DNA of 64,000 bases from Anas platyrhynchos. Its lineage: Eukaryota > Chordata > Aves > Anseriformes > Anatidae. Position numbers and translations under genes: made by a program. The notes beneath the pieces were generated by a model. That model was not told the DNA's origin. It saw only the letters and a list, made by a program, of their open reading frames with translations, and ran no database searches. The stretch is from positions 48,151,501-48,215,500 of the forward strand of contig NC_092591.1 in NCBI RefSeq assembly GCF_047663525.1, written 5' to 3'. Positions 11,177-25,100 of the stretch are shown here, piece by piece (positions within the stretch are counted from its first letter, which is position 1; each line of letters begins with the position of its first letter).

Positions 11177-13530
11177 GCATCTTAATGATTCTTTGCTGCC
11201 CTGTAGGTCTTGTTTCAAATGATAATTTTGCTCTTCTCCGGTGGAAAAATGTTACATTAGAAGGGATGTTTTCTTCAGAGTTGTTCAAGTTCGTGTCACC
11301 AGTTTTTTGAAAAACAATTTTCAGAAGAAAAATGCTTTATTACCTACTTCTAGTAGTTAGAGCTATGGTTTACCCTTCCTCCCTCCCCCCTGCAATCTAT
11401 CATACAACATTAGTGTATTTTGATCCATGTGAAGAAGATTGAAGTGCTGTTCTATATAGTAGCTTTGTTAATAAAATGATATTGACAGTAGCGATATTTG
11501 GGGAGAAACATAGGAGTCTAGGGAACCAGTGAGAAATTGAGTCATAATAGGACTGCTTATTTCAATTTAAATATATTGTAAAATATTTCTTGTGCAGATG
11601 AGGAGACAGAAGAGTAAACTTGCTTAGTCATTGAAGCACATTTCATCATGTCCTCTAGATTCACAGCAGGATGTGGAATGCACGGAATGGAGAGAGTGTG
11701 ATCAATGCTTTAAACGTTCAATAATTCATCTTTGTCTAGCTTTTCTATATATGTCACTGTCTGATAATTTGCAGTCTCTTATATTCTCAGAAAAAAATCT
11801 ATATAGAAAAAGCTAAAATGAAAGTGCAGAAGGAAATGTTGACTCACTGTTAGCTGAACTTCATCATTTAGGAAAAAAATCACATCTCTGGTAGCTGATG
11901 TGATGGTAGGTGTTCAAAGTCATGTATTGTTGCTTCTCAAAAGTGAGAACAATGTGGTTTAGACATTGTAAAATGTGAAAAATAAGGTTATTATTGTAAG
12001 GCTGTAAAGCCCTGACTTATGGAATAATAGAATCAACATGAGAGCTAGAATAAATGAGCGAAGTAGAAAAAGTTTTCACAAAATAGTAAAACTGTTGGCT
12101 TCTTCCTGAGGTACACAGCAAAGCTATCACCATCCCCAAGAAACTTCTGTTTTCAATAACTCCTCCACTCCCCCCGCCCCCAAGGAAAAACGTTGCAAGT
12201 GTATGTGTAAAAGGCACATGGATAAGTTACAGTCATCTTTATTTAAAGCTTGATTAAATGCAATTTTCTGTAAAATGACAAATGTCTTTAAAGGATTCAG
12301 TTGTAAAGTGCTGTGAAAATGTTAGTATGTGTTTTGAAATGTGAGAACACTTTTTATCTGCAATAAAGAGATGATAGAATTATTTGAGAACTTTACACTT
12401 CCCATTTTTGCATGTTTAGAGGGCAGGTGATCTAAGAACAGATGTTAGGAGAAAAGTGATGCTTTAAGCTGTGCAGCATTAAAGGACAAGAAGTTGCTTT
12501 TGTGTTATATGGATAATGGTGATTTATCATGCCAGAACTTAAAGTGGGGTGCATGTGAAGTGATTCAAAGCAGCATTTGTGCTTGGCCTCTTCCTACTTG
12601 TTCCTCAGAGGAATTTGTCCTGCTGTTGTCCTATATTTAAAAGAGCATGACCCTTGCTATGAAACTTGCTGGAGCTAAGTATACTGAGGGGTTGGGGGGG
12701 GGGGGAACAGAAATAATTTTCAGTTACTTAAACACAGATACAGTGTTTAAGTATTATTGTGCTCATTTTTCAGTGTTTAAAGAGTTAGAGGATGATATTT
12801 TGGTTGAAATTCAGGAACTGTACTGCCTTCAGCTAGGAAGATTTTTATTTTCCTGGCATTTATTCTAAATAATTTGCTGGTATTTTTTTTTTTTGGGGGG
12901 GGGGGATCATAGTTTTATTGCACTAGTTGTTTTTGCACAAATGGCAATTAGTCTAATTAAGGTAGCAGCACTGTGTAGTTCTATGGCATATAGGAATGGA
13001 TAGATTAAAATTTATATATATATAAAAAGTTGTGTGTATTCTTATCTGTATCCAAGTACTCCTATATGTAATCAGGGTGGATGGATACTCTGAAAAGGCT
13101 TACGAACAGTAACAGAAATACTACAGAGAGGATCCAGGTTCTCTGAGCCTGCTTTCTGCTCTAGCAGACCTCTGTTTTAGAGTAAGTTTAGCCTAATTTT
13201 TAATATTCCCTATATTTTAAGTCCAGAGTAACTTATATTTCATAGCAGAAGCATTAAGCCCCTTTGCACAGTGAAGGGGCTCCATGTGACTGGGTAGCTC
13301 TTGCTCCAGCTGGCAATGGGTAAGTCATGTGTTTGCCTCCAAACCTTTTGGAAAGTACCCTGGATTTTTTTCATAGTATCACCCTTCGCTACAGTGGCAG
13401 TTGGTGTATGTGTATTTTTCCCCTAGAACTATTCCTCCAAGGGTTCCCTTCAAGTATTCTAAGGGTTTCAAAGGCGGTGAGCACTGGCAGATGTTACCCA
13501 CAGGGTACCATCACCTGTGACTTGACCTTT
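11177..13530. other. PPFIA1-CTTN intergenic spacer
   Basis: Gene-free spacer with G-runs at 12695-12705 and 12893-12905 and a short TATA-rich stretch near 13014-13024. No exon, RNA gene or transposon recognised. Confidence 0.65.
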
Positions 13531-13539
13531 TAAAACCCG

Positions 13540-14300
13540 AGGTGCGGGTTGCGTTGTTCGCTTTCCGTCTGAATTCAGCTTTTTTTCGTCCAATTCAGCC
13601 GCCTTGCCAGCGGTCACATGCGAGGGGAAACCCCTCAGGACCTCCCCTCAGCAGCTCCAAGACGTGGCGCAAAAGCAACTACAGCAAATAAATAAAAAGC
13701 GAGCACAACCCGCGGCGTGCAGCCTCTCACAAGGCCCGGCGGGGCATCGCCGGTGGCTGCGGGTGGCAGCCGGGCTGAGGGGAGGGCGCGGGGCGGGGCG
13801 GGGCGGGGCGGCCCGGGGCGGCCATCTCCCACCTGGAGCCGCCCCGCCGTGCGGGAAGAGGAAGTGGGAGCAAGGGAGGAGCGGAAACCGGCACCGCCAC
13901 CCGCCCGGGAAGGGGAGGGAAGCAGCCGCGGAGCCGGCGGCCACCACCGTAAGCACCGGGCAGGGCCGGGCCGGAGGGGCCGCAGGGAGCGGGGGGCGGC
14001 GCGGCCGGGCTGCGGGCAGCGGGGCCGGGGTCCCCCACAGCCGCGGGGCCTCGGGGTGGGTGGGAGGCGGCTCGCCCGGAGCTCGCAGCGTCCCGGTGGG
14101 TTTTCCTGGTGGGTTTATTCCTTCAGGGGTTCGCCTGTGTGGGCCCCAGCCCCTGCTCGTCGAGGCTAGGGCCGAGCTGGGGAGAAACGTGGCGGGTTTG
14201 GGGTTTTGTGAGGATGTGCGTGGGAAAGCCCTCGAAAGCCTCCCTTCCTCGGGTGCAGCTTGGAGGAGGCCGAGGAGGAAGCAGGGGAATGCAGGGCTGA
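13540..14300 (+). promoter_or_regulatory. CTTN: CTTN CpG-island promoter
   Basis: Base composition changes sharply from A/T-rich flanks to very G+C- and CpG-rich DNA, typical of a housekeeping promoter. It contains tandem GGGGCG boxes at 13787-13822 (Sp1-type), a GGCCATCT element near 13819 (YY1-like) and a GAGGAAGTGGG ETS-like site near 13859. No TATA box is evident. Long open frames on both strands here reflect the lack of stop codons in G+C-rich DNA. Confidence 0.85.
13840..13948 (+). other. CTTN: CTTN non-coding exon 1 (5' boundary approximate)
   Basis: The exon ends at CCACCACC before GTAAGC at 13949. If spliced directly to the ATG exon at 16099 it places ACC before ATG, a near-ideal Kozak context. 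The transcription start is a guess from the GC boxes upstream. Confidence 0.55.
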
Positions 14301-16098
14301 GCATCTGCCTTTGTGCTGCTAAATGCCCGAGCACAGCTGGGTGCACAAAAGGAAGAAAGGAAAAAAAGACAATTAGTGATGTAACTGTGTGCTCAGGGAA
14401 GAGCATTGACCTTCCATCCAGCTGGATAGGTAAAGCAGCCCTGTGGGTGTACAGGCACAATTCAGCCCTTGATGTTTGGGAGCTGAACACAGGTAACTTG
14501 CTGTGTATGGCACGGATGGAGGGTACAGGCTGTTCCTCAAAGCAGTGGCCATAAGTTTGCATTTGGTTCCGAGTGAGAGCTCAGACCTCACACCCAGTTT
14601 CGTTACTGAGCTGCTTCAGTTCTCCTTTCCGACACTTTTTTGGTAAGAAATTTGTTTTTGGTGATGGCTGCATGGCAAACTAAAGAGTAGGAGAACCTGA
14701 GATGTGATAGCATGAGAAAAAGCTTTAGATGGAGAATATCCGAAGCGGAAGGGAAAAATGCTGCTCTTTTGTCATCTCTACTCTTACACCCTTCTTCCAG
14801 ACCAGCCAGTGGTTACTACCCTGGGTTTGCTTATTTTTCTGTTGCCATTGTTCTGGGATTCCTGAAGTGCTCCATAAAACTGGTTTGTTGGTTTATTCTG
14901 CTAGGCTGTAGAGGAAGTGGTGTTTTTTTTTGCTCTATAACCTTCATTGTGGATTATTACTTATGTATCTAAAAGGGAATTTCCATTCCACCTTCTGGAT
15001 TATGCTTGTGTGAATGAAATAGTCCATACTAAATATCCTTATAAGCTATTCTTAATTGAAAACAAAAAGGTAAGTACACAGAGTGAGAGAATGTTAAAGA
15101 GCTGTACTCTAATGGTGTAATACCTGAAAAAGCTGGGAAAAAATAGAAGCTTTTTGTTGTTGATTTTGTTTTGCTTTTTAGAAGTATATCCACGTTTAAT
15201 TTTTCTAGAATGAGGGCTGTGAAATGCAGGCACTAGCACCAGGCAGGTCAGATGTTCTGTTCGCTGGTCACTTTCAGAAAGGTTAATTAAAGTGTCCAAC
15301 TCAATACTCTGCAGGGTATAAGGTTTCCAGAAAGTGAGACACCCCAAATAATTAGCCACTGAATTGCTGACTGTTGTTTCTGGATGTTGCTGCCTGCCTT
15401 TTTACCAGTTTTGCTTCTGGCTGTCAGTACGCCAGCTCTCACCCTCTATTTCTGCTGAAAGTCAGATGGGCCACTGAGTACGTGTACGTTTCACAAGGGA
15501 TTATCTACAAAATGTAATAATATACCCTGTTGTTGCAGGCAAGCAGACTAGTGTCTAGATTGCACACAACATCTTAAAATGGTTTGGAAGTCTTTTTAAG
15601 GCTGAAAGTCATTACACATCACAGGAAGCACATGGAGGTTATGCTGCCTAGTGAGCAGTATCATGGTCATCATTACTAACAGCTGGGGAAAAAACAGCTA
15701 TTGCTATGCCTTGAGTGTACACACGGGGTCTAGAATTGGAGCATTCCTCAGGAGTGGACATTGACCAGGAGACCTGCTTGAGCAGAAATCTTTCAATGCA
15801 GAGCTTTAAAATGTGACACTAACAAATGTAGGAAAGGCACATGTTGATTTGGTCAGGGAAAAGCTTCCTTGGTCTCTTTAAAATCACATGAGCGATTACT
15901 CCTAACCTTTTTGCAGTGCCAATAGGAAAATTCAGGGTGGTGGTTTTTCAAACCGGCTTGAGAAGACAGCCTGAGAGCCGATGACAATTCTTGTACTTTG
16001 ATGGAGAAATAATCCAGAGTTCCCAATAGCTTGTACAGAACATAAAATGAGTTTCTGTGTAACTGGAGCGTGACAGTGCTTCTTCTGTGGTGTTGCAG
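13949..16098 (+). other. CTTN: CTTN intron 1
   Basis: GTAAGC...TTGCAG; the first 350 bases belong to the CpG island. A further non-coding 5' UTR exon within it cannot be excluded. No coding exon seen. Confidence 0.65.
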
Positions 16099-16182
16099 AT
16101 GTGGAAGGCTACTGCAGGGCACACCATTTCTGTCAGTCAGGATGACGGAGCTGATGACTGGGAGACGGATCCTGATTTTGTG
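16099..16182 (+). CDS. CTTN: CTTN exon: start codon and acidic region
   Basis: The exon begins exactly at the ATG after TTGCAG. It encodes [20 protein letters not shown] and WETDPDFV, which contains the Arp2/3-binding DDW. Donor GTATGG. Confidence 0.96.
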
Positions 16183-19100
16183 GTATGGCTTTCAAATTTC
16201 ATCCATTCACTGGAACTATAATGTTAAAGAGTAATTCTTCAGGAGGGGGGTTGTATCTAAACTGATGGGAGCATGCTCCTGGAGGGAGGGAGAATTAGGA
16301 TTTTCTGTGTGGGGTGAACAAAGAAAACTATCCTGTCTGGCCTGGGTGCTGCAGGGAAGTCTGTATGGAAGTGATTTGAACCGATCACTTCTGTATGGAA
16401 GCGATTTGGAGCAGCAGCTTCTGGGTACAGGAAGTGCTCCGTGTGTGTCAGCATTGGGAAAAGCACAGGGCTCGCAGCAGAGAAGTGGAGGCGGAAATAG
16501 TGGGTTTTCTAACTCTTCAATCTTGCCAACTTCTGACGGGTTTTGCTGTGAACTCTGAAGTGCAGATAATTAGTGGTGTCTTTGGGTTTTTAACTCTTTT
16601 TTATGTGTCCTTCACAGAATGATGTGAGTGAGAAAGAACAGCGCTGGGGGGCTAAAACTGTGAAAGGATCCGGCCATCAAGAGCACATCAAGTAAAGCAG
16701 CTCTCTTTTAAATTTATTAGTAGTCACAATCCCAGGCAACTTTTAATCAATTCATGTTCTCAGTTACTTGAATCTTCATAATTAAAACAAGACTGTCTGT
16801 AGACGACTAATTATTTGCCAGATTGCTAATCTTTCATATATGTCAGTATCTTCAGATCTGAAATTAAAATCAGAATTATGAAGTAGGGACTCTTAAATCT
16901 TGATTTTTAACTGGCAGTGTTGTTCTTCCTGCCTCTTTGTGTCTGTAAAGTTTCTTTGTTATTTTTGGGTGCAAGAGCCAATACTGCCAGGGGACAAGTT
17001 TGCATTGGGTGTTCTGAGGAGCTGCATATGACACTTTAAGGGAGGGTTTAGTTTCTTAGTTCTCAGGCTTTGTTTAGAAAACTGCTACCAAACTCCTAAA
17101 AATGCTGGTAAATTAACAAATGAACTCCTTTGACGGATAAAAATAAACAATATTAAATGAACGCGTTATAAAGGCTACTTGAGACAAATAGTCTATCATC
17201 TGAATCTCATCCTCCTTATAAAAAGTGTCTAAGACTTTTCTTAACTTCCTAAATCACAGATTTCCTAAAACTGTTTTAAAGTCCGTGATTGTGGTTTGTG
17301 GTCGTTTGGTTTTTCTTGTGTATTTCTGGGGCATCAAGCCTCCTGATGTAATGCTAAGAACAAATACCATCAGTGTTGCAAATGGAGAGAGACTGGGCTG
17401 TGTGGCTTGCTTCTGGGATCAGTTATGCTCTGCAATCTTTGGAGAGCAGTGATGACACCTACTGGCTGAGTTGTGCATGAGGAAGCTTTAAATTCAAGTG
17501 GGAAGCGTTTTAAGGTATGGAAAACCATCCGGGCTTGTCCTTGTGTATAGCCTGCACTGCTGCAGCTTCAGTTCCTGCGTATTGCAGGAGAACTTGGGGA
17601 AGAAGTGAATGTCTCTTTGCATCCTTATTTTGCGTTACAGTTATGTCCAAAATGCTCATTTGGAATCAGAGTCTTGTTACCATAGGGACTGTATGGTAAG
17701 AGATGATCCCTATTCTGCCATCTAAATAAAAAGTGTTGGAAAGAATTTAAATTAGGACATGAGAAGAAAATATATTTGAGGCACACATAAGTTCAAGGTA
17801 ATTGATTGTAAGGTTTTTCATATAGCAAAATCCTCTTCTGTGTTAAAGTCTTAAAACCAATGCTTTCATTTCTTTTTCAGACAGTGTTCTGCAGTGGAAT
17901 AAATTCTGATTCTCAGGATGTGAGGAAGTGCTCTGTGCACTGGAAAAATGGGAAGGGCTTCAAAAATACAAGTTGTCCAACTTTTAAAATACCATCTTAC
18001 ATTTTATTTTGCATCTTTTTGAAGTTATCTTTTGAAACTTTCTTAGCAAAACTTGCTGTTTAATTATCTGTCTTTAAAGTATTCATCAGCTGAGAGAGAA
18101 TGTGTTCCAAGAACACCAGAACCTCAAAGAAAAGGAGCTTGAAACAGGACCAAAAGCTTCCCATGGCTATGGAGGGAAATTTGGTGTTGAACAAGATCGC
18201 ATGGATAAAGTAAGTATGCATGCTTTCCTGAGATGATATTGTAAGCTTTGTCTTGCCATGCCTGTGATCAGCATGACTACACACGTGAGTTAAGCTTGTT
18301 GAAGGCAAAGTCACTTGTTGCCAGAGTCACAACTTTGCCAGAATCACAGACGTAGAAGCTCAGATCACGGCGTAAGTTACATAGAGCCATGGCTCATCTG
18401 CCTTGTAATGCTATAACAAGACTACTTATGACCTCTACCACCCAAATCTGTCAGAACATCACGTTCTCTTCCTTATTTAAGTGAAAATTCTACTACAGGA
18501 AGAACTGAACTAAAACATATAAAGTACTAGGGACAAGTGTTTCAGGAGGCAGATAAGGAATCTGAATGATGAGAGGAAGTTCTGGGATGTGCCATGGCTC
18601 CACATGTGTGTGTTTGACGCTTGCACTGTCTTTAGAGCAAGTCTGCTTTCTTACATCATGGGTGGATTCCCTTGCAGTCAAGATTCAAGTTTCTAAATGT
18701 ATATTTCTAAATTAAGAAAGTACTTCATGCATGAATAAATCTAGCCTTTTTTTTTTTTTTTAATTTCGATACTGTGCCAGCTCTTCTATGCATATTGAGG
18801 TTGCCAAAGAGTGACGAAAAGGGTGTGCTGCTTCTTTTAAATTAGAGGGTAGCTCTTAAGCAGTGATAAATGTGAACAGTGACAAGTAATCCAAGTATTT
18901 AAAAAAAAGTCATTGTACTTCAGTCAGATGATAATGCTTTCCATAAGGACCTGATGGCTAAGATACACTCTGTTAACAAAGGTAATGGTAATTCTTAAGG
19001 TAATTCCATTAGCCATGTGGTAATTAGACAGTCATATCAAATTCTGGCTAGTTTCTCGCACATATTTTATTAAAATGAGAATCACACTGTCTCCTGAATA

Positions 19101-22100
19101 AGAATGATTTTGTTTTCTTACTTAATTTACTTTCTGTGTTTCCAGTAACGTGACAGCCTTAAATTCCTACTGGATTGCCATATTCCAGGGTAAATTGCAG
19201 CATAATTCTCAGTGGGCCTTTGAAATAGACTAACCTAACTGTGAGTCTGGGAAAGGAATTGCTGACCAGATTCAATAATTAGGCCTGTTCTGTAGCTGGG
19301 TAGTTCTCTGGTGTCAGCGGTTTATGCCTCACCTCTGTTCATGGGAAAAATAAAAAGAAAGAAACAAAAGTGATGTTTCCTGTAGGCCAAAATTAATTGG
19401 AAAAATTTGGTGGTTGTGTCCTCCCACCACCAATATTACTCAGATATTGGTAGTAGGAGGCATTCATAATTTATCTTTAATAAATGAAGCTTGCTTACAT
19501 GTAAGCATAGTTCTAAAAACTCATCGTAAGAATGTTCCCTTTAAGGGAAGGCCTTATACTGTGTTAAGGCTTGACCCAGCTGAAATAAATGAGAGTTACT
19601 GTGGCATTGGTCATGGTGTTTTTAGGACAAAACCCGGACCCTGTCCTAAAATGAACAATTATATAATTCCATATGCCAGGCCCCATAACTGATCTAAAAT
19701 GTAGCAGAGTGTTCTACTGAGGAATTAACAGGGTCATTTACTCTGAAATACAGTTTATGAAGAAAAATCTTCATTTTTTGAAATATTTTTTTCAAAAAGG
19801 GATATGTTATAATGCTTGGTATTTAATGAAATGGAGGAAGGAATTCTCTTTTTTCAGGTGTCATGTAAAGAAAGCATTCTTAACCTTTTCTACCTCGATT
19901 TGGTAAAAATGAGGGATCACATAAAACGTAGGATTTTCTGAGCTTCATGTCTCCAATAGATTAATGGGTAAAGGGAAGAAGAAAGGAGGAAGAAGTGTGT
20001 GTTTTCCATCACGTTTAACAGTTATTCTACCACGGAACAACTGCAAAATAAACACGAGTATGACTGCATCAGTCAGGAAAAGAAAGGGGCTTTTATATGG
20101 CTCATAAGATAATGTACTACTAGTGACATCCTTGTTACCTGGCAGCCACTCAGCTGTTACACACAGTAATATTTTGCTTAAAAAAAAAAAAAAAAAAAAA
20201 AGAACAAGGCAAATAGTGTAAAATCATCTCCCCCTCAAGTTACGTATGTTTTTTAGACACCTTGCGTCATCAGATTAGTTTGCCCTGCTCCAGCTGTCTG
20301 CTGCTGCCACAAGTCAAGCAGTTTCTCATTGCTCAAAGATCTGAGCATGGGACAGTGTTTGCAGGGCGCTGCCGCAGCGGTGTGTGCTGATATCATGAAA
20401 GGCAGGGGCTGGGTGCTGGAAGCTGCCGTGCCATGCCGTGCCAGCAGAGTGTTGGGCTGGGCCCGGCGTTCATCTGGCAGCAGTCCATGTGTGGCGGGGT
20501 GTGAGGTCTTCTCTTCTCAGCCTGGGATGTCAGATTAAAGTGGCAAATCTCAAGCTGCTCTGGCTGGTGCTCCATTTTATCACTGGACAGGAGGGGACAT
20601 CTTGGCACGCTATGCAGCACCCCTCAGGGTGCTTGGCTTCAGTGCCAGTGCCAGCATCTCAGAGGGTGCCCTAGCACTAGGTTAATGTAACACTGGAAAG
20701 TGTTACCCGTGAGCATGGAGGATGTACTTTCAGGTGTGTAATTACGTATCCCCTTGTCCTACCCGAAGCCAGGGACAGCACAGGTTCTGCTCCTCGGGTT
20801 GCTGTGTTCAGCTCATGTTCCAGCCACAAACAGGAGGCTGTGGGGCTGGCATGCCTGTGGCAGGGCTAACTCTGTCCTGCCATGGACGTGCTGCTCCACT
20901 CTGTGATGCCTTTTTGAAGTGAAGAGAAAGTACAGAGAGTAGACGTGTAAATTTGATGTAGGCGGAAGATCAAGGTGCCTCCCTAAAGCAATGTCAGCAG
21001 AAAACCTAGCGTGGCTGTGCTTGGTTGCAATCTGTTATCAGCTCAAACAGACCCGTAGCTATGTGCCTAAGTACAAGGCTGCATATTTAATCCGGAACTA
21101 ATCCTTGGTTTAACTTTGGCATGGCACCATCTAGATTTTGCCTGTATCTTTCTGGTTTTCATGCCTGTGGTTTGAAGTTAAAAAATCAGGGTGTAAAACA
21201 GTCTTCATGAAATGCAGTCATTTCTGCCCAGTTCTTACTTGGCACTTCCTGTGCTAAGGCTGTATGGGTGGCACGGTGACAGCCTCGTAAAGCCTGCTCA
21301 AGTGAGTAGTGATTCACAAGGAAGGCAGTTTCAGCAGGAAGCAGTGCAGGTTTGTAAGGAAGCTTATCCTCAGATCACTTGGTGCCATGTTTTCTCTTAC
21401 ATACAGAACTGGACAGAACTGCTGCCTGTTTCTGAACTTTCCAATTTCTTTTAGTCAGCTGTTGGGCATGAATATCAATCGAAGCTTTCTAAGCATTGCT
21501 CCCAAGTGGATTCTGTGAAAGGGTTTGGAGGCAAGTTTGGAGTACAAACTGATAGAGTTGACCAGGTAAGCAATTTCTTCTGGTACTGCAGCTACTCGAA
21601 GTCATTGAGTTTATCAACTTGTACACACAGTGAAAAATTCCAATACCTTAAAATGCTGGTGTGGTCTCTTCTTCCTGATATATTTGAAGTGTAGCAGTAA
21701 GCTATCACGGGCTGTTACAGAGAGAAATTTCTGTTTAAAGCAAAACAAAAGCCCTCATGGGAAATTGAGTAGAGTTGAAAAGAAAGCTGAAAAGAGATAT
21801 TAAAATCTGTACTTTAGCTTTGGAGAGGAAAAAAATCAATGTAACTGTTACAGAAGGAAGGATTTGGGGATGGTTTGTCTTGTACTGCAACGTGAACTAC
21901 TGCGCAGGATAACTGGCTTGCTGTTCCAAGACTGTGTAACACCCCTTGTGCGGAAATGCTGAATTTCTGTTGTGCTGAATTTCTGTTGCGCTAAATTGCT
22001 GAACCTGGCAAGACAAGAGAATCTTGCTAGGAAAATTTGTTTTGGCAAGGGATGACAAAAGAAAAAAAAAAAAAAAAAAAGCAAACAACCAAAAAAATGC

Positions 22101-25100
22101 ACTTGACTATCATGTAAATGAATATGGCCTGTAAGTTTTAAGTAGGTATTTATGCTCCAATCAAAAGGGTCAGAACAGTTTGGAAAGATGCAAGAGCTTT
22201 CTGTGCTGTTTGTCCACTGACATGACAGCAGTTTTTCTACTAATATCTAACTTTGTCACATGAATTTTTATTTCTCCTCCAGTCGGCTGTTGGGTTTGAA
22301 TACCAGGGGAAAACTGAGAAGCATGCCTCCCAAAAAGGTAAAGTGGTGTGAAAAGTTAACCAAACACCCTTTGTAACAATTGTTTTTAAAAAAATATTAA
22401 AATAGATATTCGCTCTTTTTTTGCTTGTGAAGGACATTGTTCAGTAAAGCCTCAACATGTCATTACCAGTGAATCAGGTGTTGAGGGGTTTGGGTGAAAA
22501 AGGAGATGAAGGAATGAACTTCAAAGCAATTTCATAAATTTCTAAGTTGGTAGAGTTTTAATAAAATGAAATAGTGTGTCATTGTGAGTCTTGTTCATCT
22601 TGTAGAAGTGGTGTTTGGGGATGTTTTAGAGAGATTGGGAATTGTTCTTTGCTGTATTGCCCCCTATCGGAAATAGGATTAGGTTTTAGAGGAAGCATAA
22701 TAAACTATAGGACCATTGCACACCTTATTTTCTGAGTTTAAATTTGAACTTAATTGTGTGTGCTAAAGGGTAACATTTGAGTTCTGAAGTAACCGTGTTG
22801 TTTTTGTTTTAGTTTTTTTTCCACTAATGGCTAGGATATGATTCTATTGAAAGCTGCTTCATTTCATTTTTATTTTTTACTCCATACAGACTACTCAAGT
22901 GGTTTTGGTGGAAAGTATGGAGTACAAGCTGACAGGGTGGACAAGAGTGCAGTGGGATTTGATTACCAGGGTAAAACTGAGAAACATGAATCACAGAAGG
23001 GTGAGTAGACACATATGTTGATAGATTCATACTCTGAGGTGGCAGGCATTCATGACAGGCAGTGCTGTAAAATGCTTTTTTTTTTTTTTTTTATAATTTC
23101 ATCTGTTGCACTCCCAGCCTGATGAAAATTAACACTATAAAATTTATGTTGCTAAAAACTTTGACTTCTGAAAAAGAAACCTAAAACCTAGTTTCTAACT
23201 GGTACTAAGTGATGATCCAGCTGCCATTATTTCAGAAGCAGGGCATATAGGTCTAGAGTTTTTTGCAACTTCTTTTGAAAAGCTGTGGATTAAAATACCT
23301 GAGACGGTAGCAGTTTAACCACAACAGAGGACTGTTTCTAAAAGAATCAGCTGTCAGTAGAATAAAGCATTAATCAGAATTGGTAGTGCTTGGAGTTAAA
23401 TATTGGGTTGCTAATCAGGTTTCCAGGCATATCTGATCAAAAAATCAAGTATTTTATTGAAAAATTTTGACATTTTTGCCATCTGTTTTCTCTTTATCTC
23501 AAATAAATATTTGTACTCTAAAAGTGCAAAAAAGAAGAAGGGGTTGTTTATTTAAAAGCATACAGGCTGTTGCTGACATGATTCTTGAAGTTCACTTTGC
23601 TATAAGTGTCTTAAAGTATTATCTAGGAGTCAATAGCCAGAATTGCCAATATCACCCTGTAGTTGAACTACATATGATGCCATTTTATTTTCCATCCTGA
23701 GAGAACGTATTCTGAAGAATTTGACTTTGGTGTCCTGAATTGAAATTAACCAGGGATATCAGTGCTTCTTTTAATATGTAATTTAATGTTAGCAGATCTG
23801 ATTATCACAATTTGTCAAGGTAAAATTTTGTTGTTGAACACTTACAAACAAAACTCTTCACTCTTATCTCTAGATTATTCCAAGGGCTTTGGTGGTAAAT
23901 ATGGTGTTGACAAGGACAAAGTGGACAAAAGTGCTGTTGGCTTTGAATATCAAGGCAAAACGGAAAAACATGAATCACAGAAAGGTTTTTATTATCTTAT
24001 TTAAGAATACCGGTTCAAAACAATCAGACTTTCCAACATAGGAAAATGTAATTTTTTTGTTTTTGGTGGTGGTAAATGTGTGTTTGCATTTTGTGTATGT
24101 AGATTTCTACTTCCCTTAGATGTAAAGGAAGGCATTGGAAACGGTCCCTGAGTTTCACATTGTGATTTCCAAGGGACCTTATGTCCATATGGATGTTATT
24201 GAAGTAATTGTGTAACTGCACACATCTGTGGTCTTCAGAGACAGTATCAAATCCTTCATTATTTATATATCTATATTATGCATATATATGTGTTAGGTAT
24301 CTGGGTCTAAATGGAAAGCACATCAGATTCTTCAAGTCTCTGAACATTGAGTCTAAGTGCTGTAATCAACACTCAATTTGTGGTGCTTCTTTGCATTGTG
24401 ATCCTAGAGTTACTGAATGGATGATCTCCTTCCCCTTGGCTGAGGTAGTGTAGCAGGGGAAAAAGAGTGAAACTATTAATGAAAGGGCAGCTTATCCAGT
24501 AGCATATCTGCCACATTACTTTTTTTTTTTTTCTCTAAATACTATTTACAATCGTAAACTGCAGTAATGTTTTCTGAAACTTCATGCATACAGATTATGT
24601 GAAGGGGTTTGGAGGCAAGTTTGGTGTGCAGACAGACAGACAAGACAAATGTGCACTTGGCTGGGATCACCAGGAGAAAGTGCAGCTGCATGAATCCCAG
24701 AAAGGTATATCAGTTCAAGATTCTTAGCCATTCTTTCTAACTTCTCTAATACCTACTTTTCTCATCCCTGTGTGAACCCTCCTTCCCTTGGTATCTTTAG
24801 CTACAGTCTTACAGTGCTAACATGAATCTCATTTTTCCGTGTTTGAACTGTTGCTGTGTGTTAGTTGAACTGGTGTCTGCAAAGCAGGTTAAACACATCC
24901 GATAACAAGTCCCTGAAAGTTCAGACTTAGTGATGAGTTCTCACTGGAGAAGCCTTACAAGTCTGGGTAGCCTGGATAATTTTTTTTCCTTTTTCAGTTC
25001 ATTCATACAAACCACAAGTTAGTGATTTCTTTGTATTTTCCTTGAGGATCTTCACAAATAATCTTCCTTTTTGTGGCTTTGGTTGTGTATACCCCTATTT

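Noticed and set aside
13258-13280. GCCCCTT...AAGGGGC hairpin upstream of CTTN
   Set aside because: A 7-bp stem with no T-run or conserved context; expected by chance in 64 kb.
13604-14562. Open frames of about 300 codons on both strands
   Set aside because: They lie in the CTTN CpG island, where stop codons are rare. The composition is Arg/Gly/Pro/Ala-rich with no domain, and the plus-strand frame runs across the exon 1 donor.
24594-24704. Divergent cortactin repeat 5 ([10 protein letters not shown] in place of [10 protein letters not shown])
   Set aside because: The same substitutions are known in mammalian cortactin, so it is a conserved property and not a local anomaly.
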